Below, piece after piece: positions 1 to 10,441 of a stretch of DNA of 64,000 bases (the stretch's first letter is position 1; each line of letters opens with the position of its first letter). The position numbers and the translations under genes are program-made. The notes beneath the pieces were generated by a model. The model saw only the letters and a list, made by a program, of their open reading frames with translations, had not been told where the DNA came from and searched no databases. Source of the stretch: Cherax quadricarinatus (Eukaryota; Arthropoda; Malacostraca; Decapoda; Parastacidae); the NCBI RefSeq assembly GCF_038502225.1, contig NC_091391.1, positions 3,223,228 to 3,287,227 of the forward strand, in the 5' to 3' direction.

Positions 1-25
1 CTTCTATCAACTTTTCTGTACTCGA

Positions 26-53
26 CTGAAGAAGCCTACTGTGTAGGCGAAAC
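26..53 (+). ncRNA. Hammerhead-ribozyme-like core, CUGAAGA variant
   Basis: CTGAAGA (26-32) matches the CUGANGA box. It is followed by a 6-bp stem GCCTAC/GTAGGC with a TGT loop and then GAAAC (49-53). A possible GUC cleavage triplet lies in the downstream TGTGTC. Stems I and III are not convincing in cis, so activity is unproven. Confidence 0.45.
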
Positions 54-147
54 GTTTCGAAATAAAGATACCTAACTGTTGCATATGTGTCGTACCTAAC
101 AACCTGTCGGTATTTTATACCATATTAATGTTCAGATCTGTTTGTGA

Positions 148-176
148 CTTGAAAAAGCCCACTGTGTGGGCGAAAC
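148..176 (+). ncRNA. Degenerate hammerhead-like core
   Basis: The first box is decayed (CTTGAAAAA), but the stem GCCCAC/GTGGGC around TGT and the following GAAACG are intact. The stem differs from the copy at 26-53 by a compensated pair (U-A to C-G). Confidence 0.35.
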
Positions 177-299
177 GTTGTCATTAAAGGATCACATTAT
201 ACTGCATATGTGTTTATATTTCCAAGGTTCTGGAGCACAGGCAAGGAGACTGGAGGTTATATACTAACATCAGGTGGAAAGGGACGTGTAGCAGACGAG

Positions 300-535
300 G
301 GTATCAGTCCACCAGCGTGTAGTTGATGTAATCAGTCCACCAATCCTGAAAATGTTGATGTAATTAGTCCATCAATTTTGAAGAAATTGATTACATTGAC
401 TCCAGGCTGAGGGACTAATTACCTCAAACTCCTCCTGATCTTCACCATTCCGTGTACAGGACTGATGAAGCCACTGTGTGGCGAAACGTTTCCTCAATAA
501 ACATACCCAAGAGTTGCACATGTGTCTAATTTATC
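300..535 (+). mobile_element. Partial hammerhead-like element, body plus right end
   Basis: The body carries the family signature GGCTGAGGGACTAATTACC (near 399-422), followed by an element end like the right arm of the 12022-12370 copy, up to CACATGTGTCTAAT (517-530). Part of the body (about 345-395) is itself imperfectly inverted, as if a dimer centre had collapsed. Confidence 0.6.
462..487 (+). ncRNA. Hammerhead-ribozyme-like core, consensus CUGAUGA
   Basis: CTGATGA (462-468), a stem GCCAC/GTGGC with TGT loop, then GAAAC (483-487). Both conserved boxes match the hammerhead consensus exactly. A GUC triplet occurs at 524-526, and an ACGU/GUGU pairing could make a weak stem III. No matching stem I is seen. 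Confidence 0.5.
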
Positions 536-856
536 AGAAAAATATCTAGTGAGAAATATGAAAGAACATGTCGGAATAAATCAAAATAAACTGTGTGACC
601 TTGATCAAGGTCCCTGGACCTTGATCAACGTCCCAGGACCGAAATGTTTTCTAATGAATGTCACAGTGTTTTTTCTTACGTGTCTTTCTAAACCAACTTC
701 TCGGTATTTATTACCAAGGTTTATACCAAAAGGAAAAATAATATTAAATATTAAAAAAAAACAGTAGTGAAATTGGGAAATAGACCTAAGCGATTTTCCT
801 GTACTTACACGTACGTCTTCAGGCACGTACGTGTGTGTGAAGACAGTCACCGTGTA
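536..856. other. AT-rich single-copy spacer
   Basis: No gene is recognised. It contains a short near-duplicate at 598-640 (CCTTGATCAAGGTCC-type, itself a small palindrome). The open frames here run into the neighbouring array and have no recognisable domain. Confidence 0.4.
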
Positions 857-2470
857 CATTTTCCAGTCACTGTCCACCCTATGTATGAACATTTTCCAGT
901 CACTGTCCACCCTACACATTTTCCAGTAGCTGTCCACCCTATGTATGAATATTTTCCAGTCACTGTCCACCCTATGTATGAACATTTTCCAGTCACTGTC
1001 CACCCTATGTATGAACATTTTCCAGTCACTGTCCACCCTATGTATGAACATTTTCCAGTCACTGTCCACCCTATGTATGAACATTTTCCAGCCACTGTCC
1101 ACCCTATGTATGAATATTTTTCAGTCACTGTCCACCCTATGTATGAACATTTTCCAGCCACTGTCCACCCTATGTATGAACATTTTCCAGCCACTGTCCA
1201 CCCTATGTATGAACATTTTCCAGTCACTGTCCACCCTACATACTTTTTTCAGACACTGTCCACCCTACATATATTTTTCAGTCACTGTCCACCCTACACA
1301 CATTTTCCAGTCACTGTCCACCCTACATACATTTCTCAGTCACTGTCCACCCTACATATATTTTTCAGTCACTGTCCACCTTACACACATTTTCCAGTCA
1401 CTGTCCACCCTACACACATTTTCCAGACACTGTCCACCCTACACACATTTTCCAGACACTGTCCATCCTGCACACATTTTCCAGTCACTGTCCACCCTAC
1501 ATGCATTTTCGAGACACTGTCCACCCTACGCACATTTTCCAGTCACTGTCCACCCTGCACACATTTTCAAGCCACTGTCCACCCTACATATGAACTTTTT
1601 CCAGTCACTGTCCACCCTACACACATTTTCAAGCCACTGTCCACCCTACATATGAACTTTTTCCAGTCACTGTCCACCCTACACACATTTTCCAGTCACT
1701 GTCCACCCTACGTTTGAACATTTTCCAGTCACTGTCCACCCAAATGCATTTTCCAGTCACTGTCCACCCTACGTATGAACATTTTCCAGTCACTGTCCAC
1801 CCTATGTATGAACATTTTCCAGTCACTGTCCACCCTACACACATTTTCCAGTCACTGTCCACCCTACGTATGAACATTTTCCAGTCACTGTCCACCCAAA
1901 TGCATTTTCCAGTCACTGTCCACCCTACGTATGATCATTTTCCAGTCACTGTCCACCCTACGTGTGAACATTTTCCAGTCACTGTCCACCCTATGTATGA
2001 ACATTTTCCAGTCACTGTCCACCCTACGTATGAACATTTTCCAGTCACTGTCCACCCAAATGCATTTTCCAGTCAATGTCCACCCTACACACATTTTCTA
2101 GTCACTGTCCACCCTATGTATGAACATTTTCCAGTCACTGTCCACCCTACACACATTTTCCAGTCACTGTCCACCCTACGTATGAACATTTTCCAGTCAC
2201 TGTCCACCCTACACACATTTTCCAGTCACTGTCCACCCTACGTATGAACATTTTCCAGTCACTGTCCACCCTACACACATTTTCCAGTCACTGTCCACCC
2301 TACGTATGAACATTTTCCAGTCACTGTCCACCCTACACACATTTTCCAGTCACTGTCCACCCTACGTATGAACATTTTCCAGTCACTGTCCACCCTACGT
2401 ATGAACATTTTCCAGTCACTGTCCACCCTACGTATGAACATTTTCCAGTCACTGTCCACCCTACATACAT
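857..2470. repeat. Minisatellite, mixed 29- and 33-bp units
   Basis: Every unit contains the core CCAGTCACTGTCCACCC. Long units end in TATGTATGAA or TACGTATGAA and short units in TACACA. From length there are about 50 copies. The two unit types alternate in the right half (about 2100-2400), a simple higher-order pattern. Open frames on both strands are by-products of the repeat. Confidence 0.95.
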
Positions 2471-2661
2471 TCAATCCATTTCCATCTCTAAATTTATTGC
2501 CATTTTTCTAAACAGGTGGACTTTCTGAGTCATGCCAGCAGTGGAGGGTAGGGAGAGAGCCATCTGCTTAACTACCATTGTCTTAACCATCTATATAACA
2601 GCAGAGTTCTCAGTCAACATATTACTACACTCTGTTTTCAGTTTGATATAATTATTACGGA
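2471..2661. other. Short single-copy spacer
   Basis: Nothing is recognised between the 29/33-bp array and the next array. Confidence 0.4.
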
Positions 2662-3230
2662 GCCCATACCCATCCTGTGGGCAGTCACCCCATACCCATC
2701 CTGTGGGTGGTAGTCACCCCATACCCATCCTGTGGGTGGTAGTCACCCCATACCCATCCTGTGGGTGGTAGTCACCCCATACCCATCCTGTGGGTGGTAG
2801 TCACCCCATACCCATCCTGTGGGTGGTAGTCACCCCATACCCATCCTGTGGGCAGCAGTCACCCCATACCCATCCTGTGGGTGGTAGTCACCCCATACCC
2901 ATCCTGTGGGTGGTAGTCACCCCATACCCATCCTGTGGGTGGTAGTCACCCCATACCCATCCTGTGGGTGGTAGTCACCCCATACCCATCCTGTGGGTGG
3001 TAGTCACCCCATACCCATCCTGTGGGCAGTCACCCCATACCCATCCTGTGGGTGGTAGTCACCCCATACCCATCCTGTGGGTGGTAGTCACCCCATACCC
3101 ATCCTGTGGGTGGTAGTCACCCCATACCCATCCTGTGGGCAGTCACCCCATTCCCATCCTGTGGGTAGTAGTCACCCCATACCCATCCTGTAGACAGTAG
3201 TCACCCCACATCCATCCTTCGGGCAGTACT
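2662..3230. repeat. Minisatellite, 29-bp unit
   Basis: The unit contains CCCATACCCATCCTGTGGG and a GTGGTAGTCA linker, about 19 copies. A few copies lack the GTGGTA segment and read GGGCAGTC instead. The last units (3150-3230) are decayed, which suggests an old edge. Confidence 0.93.
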
Positions 3231-5618
3231 GAAAAGATTAGAGGTATATAATGGGTCCAGGGACTGTACCTCAACATTACAGAGGTACATAATGAGCCCA
3301 GGGACTGTACCTGAACATTACAGAGGCACATAATGAACCCAGGGACTGTACCTCAACATTACAGTGGTACATAATGAGCCCAGGGACTGTACCTCAACAT
3401 TACAGAGGTACATAATGAGCCCAGGGACTGTACCTCAACATTACAGAGGTACATAATGAGCCCAGGGACTGTACCTCAACATTACAGAGGTACATAATGA
3501 GCCCAGGGACTGTACCTCAGCATTACAGAGGTACATAATGAGCCAAGGGACTGTACCTCAACATTACAGAGGTACATAATGAGCCCAGGGACTGTACCTC
3601 AACATTACAGAGGTACATAATGAGTCCAGGGACTGTACCTCAACATTACAGAGGTACATAATGAGCCCAGGGACTGTACCTCAACATTACAGAGGTACAT
3701 AATGAGCCCAGGGACTGTACCTCAACATTACAGAGGTACATAATGAGCCTAGGGACTGTACCTCAACATTACAGAGGTACATAATGAGCCCAGGGACTGT
3801 ACCTCAACACTACAGAGGTACATAATGAGCCCAGGGACTGTACTTCAACATTACAGAGGTACATAATGAGTCCAGGGACTGTACCTCAACATTACAGAGG
3901 TACATAATGAGCCCAGGGACTGTACCTCAACATTACAGAGGTACATAATGAGCCCAGGGACTGTACCTCAACATTGCAGAGGTACATAATGAGCCCAAGG
4001 ACTGTACCTCAACATTACAGAGGTACATAATGAGCCTAGGGACTGTACCTCAACATTACAGAGGTACATAATGAGTCCAGGGACTGTACCTCAACATTAC
4101 AGAGGTACATAATGAGCCCAGGGACTGTACCTCAACATTACAGAGGTACATAATGAGCCCAGGGACTGTACCTCAACATTACAGAGGTACATAATGAGCC
4201 CAGGGACTGTACCTCAACATTACAGAGGTACATAATGAGCCAAGGGACTGTACCTCAACATTACAGAGGTACATAATGAGCCCAGGGACTGTACCTCAAC
4301 ATTACAGAGGTACATAATGAGCCAAGGGACTGTACCTCAACATTACAGAGGTACATAATGAGCCCAGGGAATGTACCTCAACATTACAGAGGTACATAAT
4401 GAGCCAAGGGACTGTACCTCAACATTACAGAGGTACATAATGAGCCCAGGGACTGTACCTCAACATTACAGAGGTACATAATGAGCCCAGGGACTGTACC
4501 TCAACATTACAGAGGTACATAATGAGCCCAGGGACTGTACCTCAACATTACAGAGGTACATAATGAGCAGAGGTACATAATGAGCCCAGGGACTGTACCT
4601 CAACATTACAGAGGTACATAATGAGCCCAGGGACTGTACCTCAACATTACAGAGGTACATAATGAGCCCAGGGACTGTACCTCAACATTACAGAGGTACA
4701 TAATGAGCCCAGGGACTGTACCTCAACATTACAGAGGTACATAATGAGCCCAGGGACTGTACCTCAGCATTACAGAGGTACATAATGAGCCCAGGGACTG
4801 TACCTCAACATTACAGAGGTACATAATGAGCCAAGGGACTGTACCTCAACATTACAGAGGTACATAATGAGCCCAGGGACTGTACCTCAGCATTACAGAG
4901 GTACATAATGAGCCCAGGGACTGTACTTCAACATTACAGAGGTACATAATGAGCCCAGGGACTGTACCTCAACATTACAGAGGTACATAATGAGCCCACG
5001 GACTGTACCTCAGCATTACAGAGGTACATAATGAGCCCAGGGACTGTACCTCAACATTACAGAGGTACATAATGAGCCCAGGGACTGTACCTCAACATTA
5101 CAGAGGTACATAATGAGCCCAGGGACTGTACCTCAGCATTACAGAGGTACATAATGAGCCCAGGGACTGTACCTCAACATTACAGAGGTACATAATGAGC
5201 CCAGGGACTGTACCTCAGCATTACAGAGGTACATAATGAGCCCAGGGACTGTACCTCAACATTACAGAGGTACATAATGAGCCCAGGGACTGTACCTCAA
5301 CATTACAGAGGTACATAATGAGCCCAGGGACTGTACCTCAGCATTACAGAGGTACATAATGAGCCCAGGGACTGTACCTCAACATTACAGAGGTACATAA
5401 TGAGCCCAGGGACTGTACCTCAACATTACAGAGGTACATAATGAGCCCAGGGACTGTACCTCAACATTACAGAGGTACATAATGAGCCCAGGGACTGTAC
5501 CTCAACATTACAGAGGTACATAATGAGCCCAGGGACTGTACCTCAACATTACAGAGGTACATAATGAGCCCAGGGACTGTACCTCAACATTACAGAGGTA
5601 CATAATGAGCCCAGGGAC
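3231..5618. repeat. Minisatellite, 41-bp unit with internal hairpin
   Basis: About 58 copies from length. Each unit carries the inverted repeat GAGGTACA and TGTACCTC around a 16-base loop containing AATGAGCCCAGGG, so every unit can form an 8-bp hairpin. One partial unit at about 4560-4570 marks a deletion junction. Confidence 0.95.
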
Positions 5619-5887
5619 TGGACAGCTAATTATCCTCAATAAACCAGAAAATCTCAGCTCGGTCTCACACATTCTTTCTAGACTCCTCTTCGGCCCTTCC
5701 CTCCCTCCCTCCTTCCTTCCCTCCTTCCTTCCCTCCCTCCCTCCTTCCTTCCCTCCCTCCTTCTCACTGGCAGTTAGAGCACCATAAACTGAGTTAGGTG
5801 AAAGTTATAGGTGCTTAACTTCTCAGGTAATAGCAACATTAACAAGAGTCCATAACATAACATTATTTATCTTAAACATAATGAACC
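5619..5887. other. Spacer with CCTT microsatellite
   Basis: A pyrimidine tract of CCCTCCTTCCTT type runs from about 5698 to 5763. The rest is single copy with no recognised gene; the 60-residue frame across the tract is low complexity. Confidence 0.6.
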
Positions 5888-6499
5888 CTAAGTGTATATA
5901 CACAGAGATATACATCTCTCAGTGTATATACACAGAGATATACATCTCTCAGTGTATATACACAGAGATATACATCTCTCAGTGTATATACACAGAGATA
6001 TACATCTCTCAGTGTATATACACAGAGATATACATCTCTCAGTGTATATACACAGAGATATACATCTCTCAGTGTATATACACAGAGATATACATCTCTC
6101 AGTGTATATACACAGAGATATACATCTCTCAGTGTATATACACAGAGATATACATCTCTCAGTGTATATACACAGAGATATACATCTCTCAGTGTATATT
6201 CACAGAGATATGCATCTCTCAGTGTATATACACAGAGATATACATCTCTCAGTGTATATACACAGAGATATGCATCTCTCAGTGTATATACACAGAGATA
6301 TACATCTCTCAGTGTATATACACAGAGATATACATCTCTCAGTGTATATACACAGAGATATACATCTCTCAGTGTATATACACAGAGATATACATCTCTC
6401 AGTGTATATACACAGAGATATACATCTCTCAGTGTATATACACAGAGATATGCATCTCTCAGTGTATATACACAGAGATATACATCTCTCAGTGTATAT
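5888..6499. repeat. 30-bp palindromic satellite, left part
   Basis: About 20 nearly identical 30-bp units. Each unit has a perfect 10-base palindrome TGTATATACA and a second inverted repeat AGAGAT/ATCTCT with a 4-base loop, so the unit is almost entirely self-complementary. The array ends abruptly at a LINE insertion and resumes at 8565. Confidence 0.95.
6484..6499. repeat. Candidate target-site duplication, left copy
   Basis: ATCTCTCAGTGTATAT here is repeated at 8565-8580 on the other side of the LINE. Because the target is a 30-bp tandem array, its true length and even its existence cannot be fixed from sequence alone. Confidence 0.5.
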
Positions 6500-8564
6500 T
6501 TATTTATTTATTTATTTATTATAAATTTGTGCACACATACAGAGGTACAAAAAAATACAGATAAGAGCAGCATGCCAAAGCCACTTATACTATGCATAGC
6601 ATTACGGGCTGGCTTAAAATTAACTTAAGATTAATTAAGCAATGATGAAGTCAGTGATAAAACATTAATGTAAACAGATTACTATAAAGCACAAGTGAGT
6701 ATTACAAAGACAGGTCATATGAAGGATTCTGTTAGGTAGTGTATTTAAAAAATAATAAAGTTAGATTGGGTTTTAGGTTTAACATTTATGTGATATAATT
6801 GTGAGAAACATTTAAGATATACAATTTATAAGGTTCAGTTATTCAGTATTTATTTGGTTTTGGTTGAGTAAGTGATCTTTGAGTAGAGACTTGAATTTAT
6901 AAACAGGTAGTGTTTCTTTTATATTTACAGGTAATGAATTCCAGATTTTAGGGCCTTTTATGTGCATTGAGTTTTTGCATAGTGTGAGATGGACACGAGG
7001 AACATCAAAGAGTGATCTGTGCCTTGTGTTATGGTCATGTGTTCTGTTGAGGTTGGCAAGGAGATGTTTGAGGGGAGGGTTAATATCAGAGTTAAGTGTT
7101 CTATGTATGTAATAGGTGCAGTAATAAGTATGGATGTTTTGTATGGTGAGTAGGTTTAGTGTATTGAATATTGGTGGAGTGTGCTGCCTGTAGTGAGAAT
7201 TTGTTATCATTCTAACTGCAGCCTTTTGTTGGGTAATTAGTGGTCTGAGATGGTTAACTGTTGTTGAGCCCCATGCACAAATTCCATAGGTGAGATAGGG
7301 GTAAATAAGAGAGTGATATAGGGCCAGGAGGGCTGACTGTGGAACATAGTACCGTATCTTCGATAGTATGCCTACAGTCTTGGAAATTTTCTTAGAAATT
7401 TGTTGTATATGTGTATGAAATTTGAGTCTATTATCAAGGTGGATTCCTAAGAATTTTCCCTCTGTTAGCTTTGTGATAGGTGATCCGTTTATCATTATGT
7501 TAAGAGGGACATCTGTAGCTCTGTTACCAAACTGAATGAAGTAGGTTTTGTCAATGTTTAGTGTAAGTTTGTTAGTCCTCATCCAGGTAGATATTTTCTG
7601 TAATTCTGTATTTACAGTATTGGCTAGTGTGACTGGGCTCGGGTGAGAGAAGACGTATGTAGTGTCATCTGCAAATAGTGTGGGTTTGAGTAATTGCGAA
7701 GCATTTGGAAGGTCATTTATGTATAGGAGAAAGAGAAGAGGGCCTAGGACACTTCCCTGTGGGACACCAACTGTAATTGGTTGCGCAGAAGAGTTTGCCC
7801 CATTTGCGTACACATATTGGCTTCTGTTGCTGAGGTATGACTTGAGGTAATTGAGGGAGTGCCCTCTTATACCATAGTGTGACAATTTTACGTGGAGCAA
7901 GTCATGGTCAACTGTATCAAAAGCTTTACGTAAGTCAATGAAGATCCCCAGTGGGACTTCTTTTTTCTCTATTGCAGTGTATATATGTTCTACCATGTGT
8001 ATAATAGCATCATTAGTATTTTTATTAGGCCTGAATCCAAATTGGCAGGGGTTGAGTATGTTCTGGGAGATAAGGTAGGAGTAGATTCGTTTATGAATTA
8101 GTTTTTCAAAGATTTTTGAGAGAGGGTGTAAGTTGGATATTGGCCTATAGTTATTCAACTCTGTTTGGTCTCCTCCTTTGTGGATCGGGGTGACCCTTGC
8201 TATTTTGAGTACTGTAGGGAAGGTGGAGGATTCAATGGATTTGTTAAAGAGTGTTGCAATGATTGGAGATAGCACTTGTGACACTTTTTTATATATAAAG
8301 GGTGGTAAGGTACTTAAATCTCCTGCCTTGTTTTTTAGTGCATTGATAATAAGGGAGACTTCGTATGGGTTAGTCGGAGCTAGGAACAGTGTGTTCGGGT
8401 AGTTGCCGGTGAGGTAGTTATTTGGTGGGGTATCTGAGCTTGGGATTTTATGGGCAAGGTTTTGTCCTATAGTGGAGAAGAAATCATTGAGTCTGTTTGC
8501 TGTTTCTGTTGGTGGGAGTTGGGGTTCATCTGATTTTGCTAATTTTATTTCGCTATTTCGTGAT
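6500..8564 (-). mobile_element. 5'-truncated Jockey/CR1-group LINE in the 30-bp satellite
   Basis: The minus strand reads a reverse-transcriptase frame, a 3' untranslated region of about 340 bases and an (AAAT)n-type tail at 6500-6522, all inside the 30-bp satellite. The endonuclease part is missing and the 5' end joins satellite directly, as in 5'-truncated target-primed insertions. Intact coding and the sharp junctions argue for a recent insertion. Clade is judged from motif style only. Confidence 0.9.
6839..8560 (-). CDS. Non-LTR retrotransposon reverse transcriptase, 5'-truncated
   Basis: RNA-dependent DNA polymerase that copies LINE RNA at nicked target DNA. The frame is open for 573 residues from the truncation junction to the stop. 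The GTG at 8284 is not a credible start, because clear family sequence continues upstream of it, including FLAPTNPYEVSLIINALKNK. Motifs seen: NNYRPIS near residue 136; FIDLRKAFD at 207-215 with catalytic Asp209; VPQGSVLGPLL at 266-276; FADD at 296-299 with the catalytic Asp pair. A tail with HNTRH and GPKIWNSLP is typical of Jockey-superfamily elements. No endonuclease domain is present, so the copy could not move alone. No frameshift or internal stop is seen. Confidence 0.9.
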   Translation of the reverse strand, partial: RNSEIKLAKSDEPQLPPTETANRLNDFFSTIGQNLAHKIPSSDTPPNNYLTGNYPNTLFLAPTNPYEVSLIINALKNKAGDLSTLPPFIYKKVSQVLSPIIATLFNKSIESSTFPTVLKIARVTPIHKGGDQTELNNYRPISNLHPLSKIFEKLIHKRIYSYLISQNILNPCQFGFRPNKNTNDAIIHMVEHIYTAIEKKEVPLGIFIDLRKAFDTVDHDLLHVKLSHYGIRGHSLNYLKSYLSNRSQYVYANGANSSAQPITVGVPQGSVLGPLLFLLYINDLPNASQLLKPTLFADDTTYVFSHPSPVTLANTVNTELQKISTWMRTNKLTLNIDKTYFIQFGNRATDVPLNIMINGSPITKLTEGKFLGIHLDNRLKFHTHIQQISKKISKTVGILSKIRYYVPQSALLALYHSLIYPYLTYGICAWGSTTVNHLRPLITQQKAAVRMITNSHYRQHTPPIFNTLNLLTIQNIHTYYCTYYIHRTLNSDINPPLKHLLANLNRTHDHNTRHRSLFDVPRVHLTLCKNSMHIKGPKIWNSLPVNIKETLPVYKFKSLLKDHLLNQNQINTE

Positions 8565-8735
8565 ATCTCTCAGTGTATATACACAGAGATATACATCTCT
8601 CAGTGTATATACACAGAGATATACATCTCTCAGTGTATATACACAGAGATATACATCTCTCAGTGTATATACACAGAGATATACATCTCTGTGTATATAC
8701 ACTAAGACGTGTATATATCTGTGTATATGTACAGA
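8565..8735. repeat. 30-bp palindromic satellite, right part
   Basis: About four good 30-bp units continue the array interrupted at 6499. They then decay into TGTATATA-rich copies up to about 8735. Confidence 0.9.
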
Positions 8736-8794
8736 GTTTATATTAATGCAGCCTTTATAATCCTAGTGTAGCAGATAGGCTTTAAACCCACTTA

Positions 8795-10368
8795 CTCATC
8801 CACCATCCCAGTAATGGTACTCACCATCCCAGTAATGGTACTCACCATCCCAGTAATGGTACTCACCATCCCAGTAATGGTACTCACTCTCCCAGTAATG
8901 GTACTCACCATCCCAGTAATGGTACTCACCATCCCAGTAATGGTACTCACCATCCCAGTAATGGTACTCACCATCCCAGTAATGGTACTCACAATCCCAG
9001 TAATGATACTCACTATCCCAGTAATGGCACTCACCATCCCAGTAATGGTACTCACCATCCCAGTAATGGTAGTCACCATCCCAGTAATGGTACTCACCAT
9101 CCCAGTAATGGTACTCACCATCCAAGTAATGGTACTCACCATCCCAGTAATGGTACTCACCATCCCAGTAATGGTACTCACCATCCCAGTAATGGTACTC
9201 ACCATCCCAGTAATGGTACTCACCATCCCAGTAATGGTACTCACCATCCCAGTAATGGTACTCACCATCCCAGTAATGGTACTCACCATCCAAGTAATGG
9301 TCCTCACCATCCCAGTAATGGTACTCACCATCCCAGTAATGGCACTCATAATCCCAGTAATGGTACTCACCATCCCAGTAATGGTACTCACCATCCCACT
9401 AATGGTACTCACCATCCCAGTAATGGTCCTCACCATCCCAGTAATGGTACTCACCATCCCAGTAATGGTACTCACCATCCCAATAATGGTACTCACCATC
9501 CCACTAATGGTACTCACCATCCCAGTAATGGTCCTCACCATCCCAGTAATGGAACTCACCATCCCAGTAATGGTACTCACCATCCCAGTAATGGTACTCA
9601 CCATCCCAGTAATGGTACTCACCATCCCAGAAATGGTACTCACCATCCCAGTAATGGTACTCACCATCCCAGTAATGGTCCTCACCATCCCAGTAATGGT
9701 CCTCACCATCCCAGTAATGGTACTCACCATCCCAGTAATGGTACTCACCATCCCAGTAATGGTACTCACCATCCCAGAAATGGTACTCACCATCCCAGTA
9801 ATGGTACTCACCATCCCAGTAATGGTACTCACCATCCCAGTAATGGTACTCACCATCCCAGTAATGGTACTCACCATCCCAGTAATGGTACTCACCATCC
9901 CAGTAATGGTACTCACCATCCCAGTAATGGTACTCACCATCCCAGTAATGGTACTCACGATCCCAGTAATGGTACTCACCATTCCAGTAATGGTACTCAC
10001 CATCCCAGTAATGGTACTCACCATTCCAGTAATGGTCCTCACCATCCCAGTAATGGTTCTCACCATCCCAGTAATGGTACTCACCATCCCAGTAATGGTA
10101 CTCACCATCCCAGTAATGGTACTCACCATCCCAGTAATGGTACTCACCATTCCAGTAATGGTCCTCACCATCCCAGTAATGGTACTCACCATCCCAGTAA
10201 TGGTACTCACCATCCCAGTAATGGCACTCACCATCCCAGTAATGGTCCTCACCATCCCAGTAATGGTACTCACCATCCCAGTAATGGTACTCACCATCCC
10301 AGTAATGGTACTCACCATCCCAGTAATGGCACTCATAATCCCAGTAATGGTACTCACCATCCCAGTAT
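8795..10368. repeat. Minisatellite, 21-bp unit
   Basis: About 74 units with ACCATCCCAGTAATGGT, which contains ACCAT/ATGGT as a 5-bp inverted repeat. Because 21 is a multiple of three, three frames stay open for hundreds of codons (such as repeats of MVLTIPV or DGEYHYW). These are not genes. Confidence 0.95.
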
Positions 10369-10441
10369 ATCAAAGTTAATGGAAGTGTCTAAGGGAATGA
10401 CCCAAATATAACGCCTGTGTGCTCTTCCTGTTGACGTTACT
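10369..10441. other. Short spacer
   Basis: Single-copy junction between the 21-bp and 31-bp arrays. No feature is recognised. Confidence 0.4.

Larger units (their letters stand above)
1..240 (+). mobile_element. Two partial copies of a dispersed element with hammerhead-like cores
   Basis: Positions 1-120 match the right arm of the palindromic element at 46884-47182: the body, then a stem-loop (GCCTAC TGT GTAGGC), GAAACGTTTCG, an AATAAAGATACC stretch, CATATGTGTC and a terminal piece with CTGTCGGTAT. A second, diverged copy follows at about 130-215 with stem GCCCAC TGT GTGGGC; its complement recurs at 25440-25530. No protein-coding part is seen. Similar cores are known from Penelope-like elements and retrozymes, but assignment to either is inference. 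Confidence 0.6.

Noticed and set aside
8178..8402. Plus-strand 74-codon frame opposite the LINE
   Set aside because: It is antisense to the conserved reverse-transcriptase frame and has no domain.
8795..10368. Frames of about 520 codons on both strands (MVLTIPV, ITGMVST and DGEYHYW repeats)
   Set aside because: They follow from a 21-bp unit without stops. All are equally open, with no domain, and none extends into unique coding sequence.
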